Shown here piece after piece: positions 8,601 to 16,118 of a DNA stretch of 35,704 nucleotides (position 1 is the first letter of the stretch; each line of letters starts with the position of its first letter). Source of the stretch: Oscillospiraceae bacterium. Lineage in GTDB: Bacteria; Bacillota; Clostridia; Oscillospirales; Oscillospiraceae. The position numbers and the translations under genes were made by a program. The stretch spans positions 1 to 35,704 of the forward strand of contig JAFROD010000027.1 of assembly GCA_017429835.1 (NCBI GenBank). The letters run 5' to 3'. The notes beneath the pieces are model-generated. The model was not told the DNA's origin, made no database searches, and saw only the letters and a program-made list of their open reading frames with translations.

Positions 8601-10882
8601 AGACTATCAACGTCGACAAGGCGGAAGCTGTCATCGCTCCGGGCGAAGCCAGAACCTTCGAGTTCATCTATGAACGTACGATCGCCGGTGAACAGGAGAT
8701 CAAGGTCGTCTTCTACGGCGAATACAACGACAAGGAATTCAAGTGCCGCGCGTCCATGAAGCAGAAGGTCTATAAGGCCGAAGAACTGGTCAAGGTCGCA
8801 GTCGACTACGGCCACGGCAACTTCTACGTATCCGGCGGTTATTCCGACAACATGGGCAACTTCATCAAGTACTGCGCGGACAACGGCGTTATGGCGGAAT
8901 TCATCCAGAAGGGCGAATTCAACTACAACACCCTGAAACAGTACAGAATGGTCGTCCTGACGGTGCCGTTTGATTCCGGCAACCTCAGCCCGAGCGTCTA
9001 CACCGCTGACGAGCTGGCGGCGATCAAGTACTACGCGGAGCACGGCGGCAACATCATCGTCTGCTCCAAGTCCGACCGTAAGAGCCCGAAGGGCGATCTG
9101 AACTGCGCGAACCTGTCCAACAGCATTCTGAACGCGATCGGCTCGAACGTCCGCGTGGCAGACGGCATCATCGTCGATAACGCGATGAAGGCGAACGAGG
9201 CGTACCGTATCTACTTCTCCGGCAGAGAGAACCTCAACATGGAGCACCGCTTCATCAAGGCGGCGTACACCTCCTCCAACTCCTTCGGCACGATCCCGTC
9301 CACCACGAACTCCACCGGCTTCCAGCTCTATAACGGCGCGCCGATCCTGATCAACTCCGGCGCGGAGAATAAGGTCACCACGCTGGTGCGCGGCTATACG
9401 ACCACTTGGGGCGCAAGCTATGAAGCCAACTTCGACGGCTCCACTTACGTGCCGGATTATGAGAACGACGTCGTTACGGCCGCAATGGGCGACGTCAACA
9501 TCATGACCTACGAAGACCTGCCCGGCGGCGGCTGGCTGATCACCTGCGGCTGTACCTTCTTCTCCAACTACGACATTAAGGACGACGTGGACTACACCAA
9601 CAAGTTCATCGTCCGCAATATCCTGCGCGAGTTGACTGACGACGGCCAGCCGATCAAGGTTTCCCAGATCAGCACCGTCAAGAAGGTGACGAGACCCGCT
9701 ACCGAGACCGGTGACGAGTACACCATCGAAGGCTACGTCACCTCGAACGCTTCCGCATTCGATCAGGATACCGCGTTCTTCGACTGCATCTATATCCAGG
9801 ACAAGAAGGGCAACGGCATCAACGCGTTCCCTGTTGCCGGTAACTTTGCGATCGGCATGAACGTCCGCGCACACGGCGGCGTTACCTACTACTGCGGCGA
9901 AGTCGAACTGAACCTGAGCACCGACTACGGCGGATACTGCGAGGTCATCTCCGATACCACCTACGTTATCCCGCCGAAGGAAGTCGATTGCAAGACCGCT
10001 ATGTCGGATGCGGAAATCGGCAACCTGCTGATGGTCAAGGGCATCGTCACCGGCATCCACAAGACTGAGGGCGTTATTGATAAGATCTACGTCCGCGACG
10101 CTGCCGGCGAAGCCTGCCTGTTCATCAACGGCTATATCATGAAGAACTATAAGGGACTGAACGGCCTGAAGGTCGGCATGATGGTCAAGGGCGTCGGCAT
10201 CGGCTCCCGCGACGTTGACGAAACGAGCGCGACCAGCGCGATCTTCGAACGTCTGCGTGTCCGCGACCGCCGCGAGATCGAGATCCTCGACAACGGCACT
10301 GTCCACAGCGATCTGCTCTTCAAGGACGTCAAGGAGAAAGACTGGTTCTATGATTACGTACTGTTCGCGGTCGATCGCGGACTGCTGAACGGCACTGCCA
10401 ACTCCACCTTCTCCCCGAATTCGAACCTGACCCGCGCCATGGTCGCCACCGTCCTGCATCGTATGGCAGGCGAGCCCAAGGCTGACGGCGCAAAGAGCTT
10501 CGACGACGTTGAGAGCGGCACCTGGTACTTCGACGCAGTTTCCTGGGCGTCGGCAGTCGGTATCGTCAACGGCTACGAGGATGAGACCTTCCACCCGAAC
10601 GCATACATCACCCGTCAGGAAATGGCGCTGATGCTTGCAAGATATGCGACCGAGTACATGGGTCTTGAGATCGACACCTCCGGCAACCTCAACGCATTCC
10701 TCGACGGCACCACCGTCGCAGAGTGGGCGGAAGACGAGATCAAGTGGTTCGTTTGCACGGGCATTATGACCGGCATGGACGGCAGAATCGTTCCGAACGG
10801 CACCGCAACGCGTGCGCAGTTTGCGACGATCATCACCCGTTTCGTGAAGTTCGTTGAGAACGACAATACCCCGATTAAGTAA
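5654..10882 (+). CDS. Secreted SLH-anchored multidomain protein with PHP (CehA/McbA-type) metallohydrolase domain
   Basis: 1742 residues. A signal peptide (about 1-31, cleavage near AYA-MA) is followed by two related beta modules (about 37-188 and 207-357) and Ig-like regions (about 360-553). A PHP domain (about 556-830) has the metal-ligand pattern HSH (562-564), TDH (594-596), E650, H659, H726 and D789/H791. Next come a CARDB-like region (about 931-1040), a GATase/DUF4350-like alpha/beta domain (about 1046-1320), two OB-fold-like segments (about 1335-1435, 1440-1535) and three SLH domains (from about 1556, 1616 and 1679). PHP/CehA proteins are metal-dependent phosphoesterases, so a surface phosphodiesterase or phosphatase is plausible. 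Substrate is unknown. The gene stands alone, with a strong AAGGAGG site. Confidence 0.9.
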   Translation: MRKHFKRFISALLVVVMILAMLPTLAYAMAETYEGTPIDGIPDGDTAFIIYNAENGVAMGAEATGGKSGGVKADGNEENSNLKLYSGTGVYKLIDNGDGTYYLTCGGRFLTATATNAFEFKDAKSSDAKWRINKATGGYYIQSTTKSHSSGPATIEVYNSAFSPYGFDGSTNAAIFTMKFYEVDERIADSDGDGFMGVRPVAGELPVEGDKVVIYNDNGGMCFGPQSDDTAAPSITGVESWLEGNELDIGNGARIYTVHVDGAYYAFENDGKYLRTSENEMVDGKVNNKETLYMDALDKDYSWWKLEEVTGGYIMYNKTAKYRTSSVCVEYFSNSFSGWTYNGSTQLFAMRFFKVEDEYNLGYILNPRMNLVAKEAYIGVDYTFEAKLDELTKVSSIEMTYAVDSGTAKRISPVEQDGYDYTFSIPKKELENSKKLTLSGTATNEYGMSYSASVTVNVKDEPIIISVTPAANAATGKEKRPTISANIANCGENPKVVMTIDGIAVSPSITQTKISYTPGSVMAEGRHTVDITITRSDSKKAEMTWSFFIGEAGISPYFGQIHSHTAEYSDGAGTLEDAYEHAMAADDVDYMIVTDHSNYFDTTATATTDSYYNLSKLTMGQSLTKWEEARATALQYDKMRDDFVCAYGYEMTWSGGPGHTNSFNTYGTVSRNNGELNNKTNYAGMHRYNDLMVNANRGLDINGNPVEEGVKTKYIEDAPVVSQFNHPGTTFGTFDEFAGFNPTRDTVLCLIEVGNGEGKVGGSSYWPSYSEYDKCLAKGWHVAPTNNQDNHKGKWGDANTCRDVILTDDFTEAGLYRAMAERRVYATEDQNLHIYYYLNGEIMGSIIDTGDTELDKITIVCSISDPDGEKLSKVEVIGENGIAIKTYYPTGSTFELNEEFKNTQAYYYIKVTEADGDIACTAPVWVGIATPITADIRTDAALSVEGEEETITATVDNAADYDYELEKVVFYLTDNKGNETIIKTINVDKAEAVIAPGEARTFEFIYERTIAGEQEIKVVFYGEYNDKEFKCRASMKQKVYKAEELVKVAVDYGHGNFYVSGGYSDNMGNFIKYCADNGVMAEFIQKGEFNYNTLKQYRMVVLTVPFDSGNLSPSVYTADELAAIKYYAEHGGNIIVCSKSDRKSPKGDLNCANLSNSILNAIGSNVRVADGIIVDNAMKANEAYRIYFSGRENLNMEHRFIKAAYTSSNSFGTIPSTTNSTGFQLYNGAPILINSGAENKVTTLVRGYTTTWGASYEANFDGSTYVPDYENDVVTAAMGDVNIMTYEDLPGGGWLITCGCTFFSNYDIKDDVDYTNKFIVRNILRELTDDGQPIKVSQISTVKKVTRPATETGDEYTIEGYVTSNASAFDQDTAFFDCIYIQDKKGNGINAFPVAGNFAIGMNVRAHGGVTYYCGEVELNLSTDYGGYCEVISDTTYVIPPKEVDCKTAMSDAEIGNLLMVKGIVTGIHKTEGVIDKIYVRDAAGEACLFINGYIMKNYKGLNGLKVGMMVKGVGIGSRDVDETSATSAIFERLRVRDRREIEILDNGTVHSDLLFKDVKEKDWFYDYVLFAVDRGLLNGTANSTFSPNSNLTRAMVATVLHRMAGEPKADGAKSFDDVESGTWYFDAVSWASAVGIVNGYEDETFHPNAYITRQEMALMLARYATEYMGLEIDTSGNLNAFLDGTTVAEWAEDEIKWFVCTGIMTGMDGRIVPNGTATRAQFATIITRFVKFVENDNTPIK

Positions 10883-10896
10883 GAAAACACAAAATG

Positions 10897-10931
10897 GCAG
10901 CCCCATCGGTGTACAACGCCGATGGGGCTGC
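10897..10931 (-). terminator. Intrinsic terminator for holB-ricT
   Basis: A 13-bp perfect stem pairs 10897-10909 with 10919-10931 (GCAGCCCCATCGG and its complement). Read on the minus strand it is followed by ATTTTGTGTTTTCTT, a good T-rich tail for the ricT transcript. Confidence 0.8.
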
Positions 10932-10943
10932 AGTATGATATCA

Positions 10944-10972
10944 CACGGCAGAGGTCGATGACCTCTGCCGTG
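10944..10972 (+). terminator. Hairpin after the PHP-SLH gene
   Basis: A 12-bp perfect stem (CACGGCAGAGGT, loop CGATG, complement) is followed by CGGTTTGTTATT. Its tail is only moderately T-rich, but it is the best plus-strand terminator candidate in the convergent gap. Confidence 0.6.
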
Positions 10973-10979
10973 CGGTTTG

Positions 10980-12203
10980 TTATTCGGATTTACTTTCGTG
11001 CTTGCGGCGGCGGTAATAACGTCGGCGGTGCGAGGACTTGCCCTTCGCTGCGCTGCCGGCTTCGCCGGCGGCTTCTGCGGCGGGTGCGGTCTGCTTGGCA
11101 GCTTCTGCCGGAGCAGCCGCGGGCGCGCCCTGTTTGCCCTTTCCGCCGCGGCGGCGGCGACGCTTCGGCTTCTGCTCACTTTCTGTGGCAGGCGCAGCTT
11201 CTTCCGGCTTTTGCGCGACCGGCTCCGGCGTAAGCGTCTCCGACGTTTTCTTGAGCACGACGGGCTCCAGATAGGTGGTAAAAGTCGGCGTTTCAAGCTT
11301 CTTGTGCGGCCGGTTGCCGGAGATCGGCGCAAGGTCGTCGGGGATCGGCTCATCCGTCTTCTTCGCTTTGCCGTTGCGCAGGACGCAGATGTCGCAGTTC
11401 CTGTGGCAGACGACCGTATCCGGCTGCTTTTCCAGTCGGACGTGTACCGACTGCTTGAGCAGGTTGACCTCCGTGACCGTGCCGCGGCCGTCGGGGGTAT
11501 CGACGAAGGATTCCGCCTTCGGGCAGGTGCGGATCAAATCCTCATAAGCTTCCTGTTCATAGTTCAGGCAGCACATCAGTCTGCCGCAGGTGCCGGAAAT
11601 CTTGGCGGGATTCAGGCTGAGATTCTGGGTCTTTGCCATCTTGATCGAAACGGGCTGGAAATCCTCCAGGAACTCGCCGCAGCAGAAGGGCCTGCCGCAG
11701 ATGCCGAGACCGCCGACCATCTTCGCCTTATCGCGCACGCCGATCTGCCGCAGTTCGATCCGGGTGCGCAGGACGGAAGCGAGGCTTTTGACCAGCTCGC
11801 GGAAATCCACGCGCCCGTCGGCGGTGAAGAAGAACAAAATTTTGCTGCCGTCGAAGGCGTACTCCGTCGAGACGAGCTGCATATCCAGCTTCAGCTCGTT
11901 GATCTTCTGCTGGCAGATCTCAAAGGCGCGCTTTTCTTTGGCGCGGTTTTCCATATCGATCTTCAGATCCTGCTCATTTGCGATACGAATGACGCTGCGC
12001 AGCGGCGCGACGATCTCCCGCTCCGAAACGGCGTGATTGCCGCGAACGCACTGCCCGAGCTCCAGCCCGCGCGAGGTGTCGATAATGACTTCGTCTCCCG
12101 TGCGGACTTCAAGCTTTCCGGGATCAAAGAAATAAACTTTTGCGTTATTGCGGAACTGAATGTCGCAGACGGTGACTGTTTTTCTTTCAGGTATTTGTTC
12201 CAT
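10980..12203 (-). CDS. ricT: RicT/YaaT (PSP1-family) regulatory protein with basic C-terminal tail
   Basis: 407 residues, ATG at 12203 behind AAGGAG. Residues about 1-290 match the PSP1/RicT core, including the cysteine motifs CGRPFCC (C169, C174, C175) and CGRLMCC (C206, C211, C212), the NLSLNPAKISGTCGR block and GRGTV. In Bacillus subtilis RicT acts with RicA and RicF in an iron-sulfur complex that promotes RNase Y processing, and also affects phosphorelay and biofilm control. It follows holB by 9 nt, the same order as in B. subtilis. From about residue 300 the protein has an extra Ala/Pro-rich tail with clusters of Arg/Lys (KRRRRRGGKGK, RRRYYRRRK), which suggests nucleic-acid contact. Confidence 0.93.
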   Translation of the reverse strand: MEQIPERKTVTVCDIQFRNNAKVYFFDPGKLEVRTGDEVIIDTSRGLELGQCVRGNHAVSEREIVAPLRSVIRIANEQDLKIDMENRAKEKRAFEICQQKINELKLDMQLVSTEYAFDGSKILFFFTADGRVDFRELVKSLASVLRTRIELRQIGVRDKAKMVGGLGICGRPFCCGEFLEDFQPVSIKMAKTQNLSLNPAKISGTCGRLMCCLNYEQEAYEDLIRTCPKAESFVDTPDGRGTVTEVNLLKQSVHVRLEKQPDTVVCHRNCDICVLRNGKAKKTDEPIPDDLAPISGNRPHKKLETPTFTTYLEPVVLKKTSETLTPEPVAQKPEEAAPATESEQKPKRRRRRGGKGKQGAPAAAPAEAAKQTAPAAEAAGEAGSAAKGKSSHRRRYYRRRKHESKSE

Positions 12204-12212
12204 GGTAACTCC

Positions 12213-13172
12213 TTAATTTTCGGACAGCTTCACGCAGAGCATGCCGCAGATATGGGCGGTACCTACGTTGGCGTCCGTCAGGGAAATAGCGTGCTGCACG
12301 GCTTCCACAGCCCGAAGAAGCTGCGCGTCCGTGTGGCTTTGTGTGATTTTGCTGCATTCCGCACCGATCGGCGGCGGACCGGATCGGCTCGCTGCGGCAG
12401 ACGAAAGAAGCTCTGCCCATTGCAGGAGGATCGGTCGGAGCTGTTCGCGCTTCAGGCGTTCCATCGGCGCGAGCACGCGCAGCAGCGCGCCGGCGCTGCC
12501 CGCGCAGTAGGCTTCGGAGAAAGCCTTGGTCTGCGGCAAAAGCTCGCTGCCTTCGTTCAAAAGGTCGACAGCCTGCCCGAGATAGCCGCCGGAGCGGAGC
12601 ATTGCGGAGCGCAGTGCGTCCGGCTGGGCGTCGGGGAAACGAGCGGAGAGCTCTTTGTGCAGCAGCTCGTCGCGCAGCGGCGAGAGCCGCAGTTCGACGC
12701 AGCGGCTGCGAATGGTCGGCAATAGCTGCTCGGCGTGCTCCGTCAGCAGAAGGAAAACGCCGTAGGCGGGCGGCTCCTCGATGCATTTGAGCAGCGCATT
12801 CTGCCCCTGCGCGTTCAGATCCTGCGCGCGCGGGAAAAGGTAGACTTTTTTTGCACCCTCGTTGGGGCGGATGTAGAGGTCTGCGCAGGCGTCACGCACC
12901 AACTTGACGGGAACGGTTTTTTTCTCCGGATCGTCCACGGTGATGACGTCGGGGTGCATTCCGCTCAGCGCCTTGCGGCACTGGGCGCATTGCCCGCAGG
13001 GACGGCGGACGGAGGTGCACTGCATGGCGGCTGCCAGCAGCTTTGCAAGTGTGTGCTTGCCGGAGCCGGACGGCCCGGACAGCAGATAACAATGAGAAAG
13101 CTGTCCGCGCGACAGCGAGACGGACAGACGCTGCTTCAGCGCATCGTTGCCGAGAAGTGCATCAAAGTCCAT
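12213..13172 (-). CDS. holB: DNA polymerase III subunit delta'
   Basis: 319 residues from the ATG at 13172, preferred over an in-frame TTG at 13208 because AAAGGA lies just upstream of the ATG. It is a clamp-loader AAA+ protein: Walker A GPSGSGKH (about 33-40), a zinc module CGQCAQC (about 60-66), the Walker B region DLNAQGQNALLKCIEEPP and sensor-like RSRC (about 156-159), then a helical C-terminal collar region. With tau/gamma and delta it loads the beta sliding clamp. It forms an operon with ricT downstream. Confidence 0.93.
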   Translation of the reverse strand: MDFDALLGNDALKQRLSVSLSRGQLSHCYLLSGPSGSGKHTLAKLLAAAMQCTSVRRPCGQCAQCRKALSGMHPDVITVDDPEKKTVPVKLVRDACADLYIRPNEGAKKVYLFPRAQDLNAQGQNALLKCIEEPPAYGVFLLLTEHAEQLLPTIRSRCVELRLSPLRDELLHKELSARFPDAQPDALRSAMLRSGGYLGQAVDLLNEGSELLPQTKAFSEAYCAGSAGALLRVLAPMERLKREQLRPILLQWAELLSSAAASRSGPPPIGAECSKITQSHTDAQLLRAVEAVQHAISLTDANVGTAHICGMLCVKLSEN

Positions 13173-13212
13173 CGTTCCGCGTCCTTTCTCATTGATCAGC
13201 CTATACAAAGCT

Positions 13213-13241
13213 ATTATAACGCTTTTCCGGGCATTTTTCCA
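13213..13241 (-). promoter_or_regulatory. Promoter for holB-ricT
   Basis: On the minus strand: TGGAAA (4 of 6), 17-bp spacer, TATAAT. It sits in the 95-bp gap after the GNAT gene, which has no terminator, so readthrough may also feed holB. Confidence 0.75.
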
Positions 13242-13267
13242 CTAAAATTTCGTACTGTTCGAAAAAA

Positions 13268-14065
13268 TCAGTCGAATGCGAAACCGAGATAAGACTTTTC
13301 GGGAAGCGCAGCCCCGTGCAGCGGCTTGACCATGCCGAACGGAACGTCGCCGCCCTGCGTGCGAACGATCGCTTTCGCGCTGCCAAGCATTTCCGCCAGC
13401 GCCGCCGCGGCTTCGGGACAGTAGGGGAGCAGTTCTTTGAACAGCAGACAATCGCCCCACCGTTCCGCTGCCGCGCAGCAGACGGTATCGGCAGTCTCAA
13501 TGCGGTAGAGCCCCGCGCCGCTCGCCTCGCTTGCGCATTGCTGCAGCGCGAGCAGGGAAGCGTCGTAGGAAACGAACGAGCCGTAGAGCTGCAGCTCACG
13601 CAAGGCGCGGTAGGCGTCCGCGGAAAGCCTCGTGATTTTGGCTTCGGATTTCCGTGCCGGAAGCTCGAAACGGCTGTGATAGAAGGCGGTGCGATAGCCG
13701 CGCTTTTCGTAGTAGCGGAACATTGCTTCGCCGTCCGGCACGAGCATGCAGGCGTCATAATCGCGCAGCTCGTTCTCCGCGTAGGCAAGCAGCGCGGCGC
13801 ATAGACCCCGCCTGCGATAAGCGGGCGCAGTACAGACGGCGTAGAGATAGGCGGCGCGCAGCGTTTCACCGCAGTCGTTGACCAGTTCGGTCGGCAGAGC
13901 GCAGAGCATGGAAACGGGCGTTTCCCCGTCCAGCGCGGCAAAGACCAGCGAATGCCCTTCCGTTTTACGCCAAAAAGTCTCGATTACTTCCGTGGCGTCG
14001 TCAAAACAGTTCTGCCACAGCGCCGTCAGAAGCGTGGGGTCTTTGATCCTCTCGAACGAAATCAT
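13268..14065 (-). CDS. GNAT-family N-acetyltransferase
   Basis: 265 residues. The core has the acetyl-CoA-binding motif A, YAVCTAPAYRRRGLCAALL (about 93-111), then MLVPDGEAMFRYYEKRGYR (motif B-like, about 126-144). The length and the C-terminal extension resemble the Eis-like subgroup of two-domain GNAT proteins. The ATG overlaps the stop of the DUF2156 gene by 4 nt (ATGA), so the two are translationally coupled. The substrate cannot be inferred. Confidence 0.85.
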   Translation of the reverse strand: MISFERIKDPTLLTALWQNCFDDATEVIETFWRKTEGHSLVFAALDGETPVSMLCALPTELVNDCGETLRAAYLYAVCTAPAYRRRGLCAALLAYAENELRDYDACMLVPDGEAMFRYYEKRGYRTAFYHSRFELPARKSEAKITRLSADAYRALRELQLYGSFVSYDASLLALQQCASEASGAGLYRIETADTVCCAAAERWGDCLLFKELLPYCPEAAAALAEMLGSAKAIVRTQGGDVPFGMVKPLHGAALPEKSYLGFAFD

Positions 14066-14955
14066 CTTCGCGCCTCCAGAACGACCTTCTCCAAAAGGAG
14101 GTCGGGATAGTAGCTTTCCTTTGCGCGGCGCAGACCTTCAATACCCATGTCGTCTTCGCGGTTGAGATATTTGATTTCCGGGTAGCGGCTGTGGATCAGG
14201 CGCGCGAGCTCGCGGTTGACCATCGGATAGGCACCGTTGATTTCCGCGCGCGCCTTTTCAAAGTTCACGTCGAAGGTGTCCTCGCGGATGCGGTTGCCCA
14301 TCGAAAAGGCGACGATCTCATCGCCTGCTTCGAGCGCGATGCCTTCCATGCGCAGCTCGTCGAAATACCGGAATACCTTTTGGATCGCTGCCTTTTCCTC
14401 GCTCATGTCGGAATAGGGGTGGGCGTCCAGATGCTCCTCGTGCCAGCTTTCGGTGAAGTCCATGCAGCGCGGCAGAAGCTCCTTTGTCAGGGGCAGCACG
14501 CGGTAGTCCGGATAGGTCTGCTCAAAATGATTGCAGTGGTTGCGCTTTGCCTGCAGCTTTCGCCCGTGCAGACCGCAGAGTCGCTCGACGTCATAGATGT
14601 AGTCATAGCCGTCGCGCACGGAGCGGGCGTTGAACGTGTCGGGATAGAGCGCCTGCAGAGCCGCCGCTTCTTCCGGCGAAGCGCCGTACAGCCGGAAGCG
14701 GATATGCCGCTCCTTCGCGTCTGCAAGGAGGGCGTCGACCGCCTCCTTTATATTTTCGCACTGCGGGACGAGATAGCACGCCCATCTGCCGTAGCGGCAG
14801 AAAAACAGCGGCGTCTCGCCGAAAAAGGCGACCCTCTGATCTGCCCAGCAGAAGAGATTGACGAAGGAATACTCGCAGCCGTGGTTGGCGGCAGCGTAAA
14901 GGTGATTGTTGATGATTTCCCGATCTTCGGGCACGATTTTGCGGAAATCCAGCAT
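14062..14955 (-). CDS. DUF2156-domain protein (GNAT-fold, LPG synthase C-terminal type)
   Basis: 297 residues from the ATG at 14955, behind AAGAGGT; an ATG at 14982 lacks a good site. It matches soluble DUF2156 proteins: early EYSFVNLFCWAD, GLHGRKLQAKRNHCNHF (near 145-161), HPYSDMSEEKAAI and NREDDMGIEGLRRAKESYYP near the end. DUF2156 is the catalytic fold of phosphatidylglycerol lysyltransferases (MprF), but this copy has no membrane part, so it may use another acceptor. It is the first gene of a two-gene operon with a GNAT acetyltransferase. Confidence 0.88.
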   Translation of the reverse strand: MLDFRKIVPEDREIINNHLYAAANHGCEYSFVNLFCWADQRVAFFGETPLFFCRYGRWACYLVPQCENIKEAVDALLADAKERHIRFRLYGASPEEAAALQALYPDTFNARSVRDGYDYIYDVERLCGLHGRKLQAKRNHCNHFEQTYPDYRVLPLTKELLPRCMDFTESWHEEHLDAHPYSDMSEEKAAIQKVFRYFDELRMEGIALEAGDEIVAFSMGNRIREDTFDVNFEKARAEINGAYPMVNRELARLIHSRYPEIKYLNREDDMGIEGLRRAKESYYPDLLLEKVVLEARR

Positions 14956-14989
14956 AAGCGACCTCTTTTTCTTAGAAGACATTTTCTCT

Positions 14990-15017
14990 ATTTTAGCACA
15001 ATTCGCCCGCAGGTCAA
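14990..15017 (-). promoter_or_regulatory. Promoter for the DUF2156-GNAT operon
   Basis: On the minus strand: TTGACC, 16-bp spacer, TAAAAT with an upstream TGC (extended -10). It is back-to-back with the mnmA promoter. Confidence 0.8.
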
Positions 15018-15025
15018 CCGCGTAC

Positions 15026-15054
15026 TTGCTTTTTTTTCGCCGATGCGCTATTCT
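15026..15054 (+). promoter_or_regulatory. Promoter for mnmA-cyclophilin-topB
   Basis: TTGCTT, 17-bp spacer, TATTCT. The predicted start near 15061 abuts the AGGATG ribosome site, giving a very short leader. Confidence 0.7.
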
Positions 15055-15074
15055 GTATGGTAGGATGTGATGCT

Positions 15075-16118
15075 ATGAAAAGAGTTTTAGTCGCCCTGTC
15101 GGGCGGCGTGGACAGCGCCTGCGCCTGCATTTTGCTCCAAAAGCAGGGCTATGAGGTCGCCGGCGCGACCATGCTCCTGCGCGACGGCGGCGAAGCCGAA
15201 GCGGAGGACGCGCGTCTTGCCGCGCAGCAGCTCGGCATTCCGTTTTACCGGTTTGATCTGAAAGAGGAATTCCAAAAGAACGTCATCGCGCCGTTCACAC
15301 AGGTCTACCAGAGCGGCGGCACGCCGAATCCCTGCGTCGTCTGCAACCGGACGATGAAATTCGGCATTTTTCTGGACAAGGCGCTCGCGCTCGGCTTCGA
15401 CGCGATCGCCACGGGGCATTACGCGAAGATTGTTGCGCGGGACGGGCGGTATCTGCTCTCCGCCGCGGACGACCGCGCAAAGGATCAGACCTACGTGCTG
15501 TGCATGCTGAGCCAGTATCAGCTCGCACATACGATCTTCCCGCTTGGTGGCGTTGAGAACAAGGCGGAGGTGCGCGCGCTCGCGGTGCAGGCAGGTTTGC
15601 AGCTCGCGGGCAAGCACGATTCGCAGGATATTTGCTTCGTGCCGGACGGCGACTACATGGGCTACATGACGGCGCACGGACTTGTGCCGCAGCGCGGAAA
15701 CTATATATTGCAGGACGGCACGGTGCTCGCCCCGCACAAGGGTATGGAAGCCTACACGACCGGACAGCGGCGCGGGCTGGGCATTGCCCTCGGCGAGCGG
15801 ACGTACGTGCTCGGCAAGCGCGGCACGGACGTTGTGCTCGGTGCGGAGGAGGAACTCTACGCGCGCAGAGTCAAGGTCGGCGGGGTCAATTTTATTCCAT
15901 TTGACCGACCGCCGCAGCCGATCCGTGTGCAGGCGAAGCTCCGCTATACGACGAAACTCGCCGACGCCCTTCTGACGCCGACGAAGGACGGCTGCGAGCT
16001 CCTGTTCGACGCGCCGCAGCGGGCGGTCACGCCCGGGCAGACGGCGGTGTTTTACGACGGCGATCTGGTGATCGGCGGCGGTACCATTGAAAAAACCTTA
16101 ACGGAGGAAACATCATGA
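15075..16118 (+). CDS. mnmA: tRNA-specific 2-thiouridylase MnmA
   Basis: 347 residues from the ATG at 15075 (AGGA 9 nt upstream). The N-terminal PP-loop ATP-binding motif ALSGGVDSA is at about 6-14. The paired catalytic cysteines are C87 (NPCVVCN) and C187 (DSQDICF). Conserved GHYAKI, DQTYVL and the C-terminal beta-barrel segment (TTGQRRGLGIA) are present. The enzyme makes 2-thiouridine at wobble position 34 of tRNA-Lys, -Glu and -Gln, using sulfur relayed from a cysteine desulfurase; no desulfurase gene lies next to it here. It heads an operon with a cyclophilin and topB, with overlapping stop/start codons. Confidence 0.96.
   Translation: MKRVLVALSGGVDSACACILLQKQGYEVAGATMLLRDGGEAEAEDARLAAQQLGIPFYRFDLKEEFQKNVIAPFTQVYQSGGTPNPCVVCNRTMKFGIFLDKALALGFDAIATGHYAKIVARDGRYLLSAADDRAKDQTYVLCMLSQYQLAHTIFPLGGVENKAEVRALAVQAGLQLAGKHDSQDICFVPDGDYMGYMTAHGLVPQRGNYILQDGTVLAPHKGMEAYTTGQRRGLGIALGERTYVLGKRGTDVVLGAEEELYARRVKVGGVNFIPFDRPPQPIRVQAKLRYTTKLADALLTPTKDGCELLFDAPQRAVTPGQTAVFYDGDLVIGGGTIEKTLTEETS

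Noticed and set aside
5612..11353. A 1913-codon open frame on the minus strand, antisense to the PHP-SLH gene
   Set aside because: It mirrors a plus-strand gene that has a signal peptide, domains and a strong ribosome site. The antisense product is low-complexity Asp/Val/Arg/Ala sequence with no domain. Strong codon bias with C in third positions removes antisense stops.
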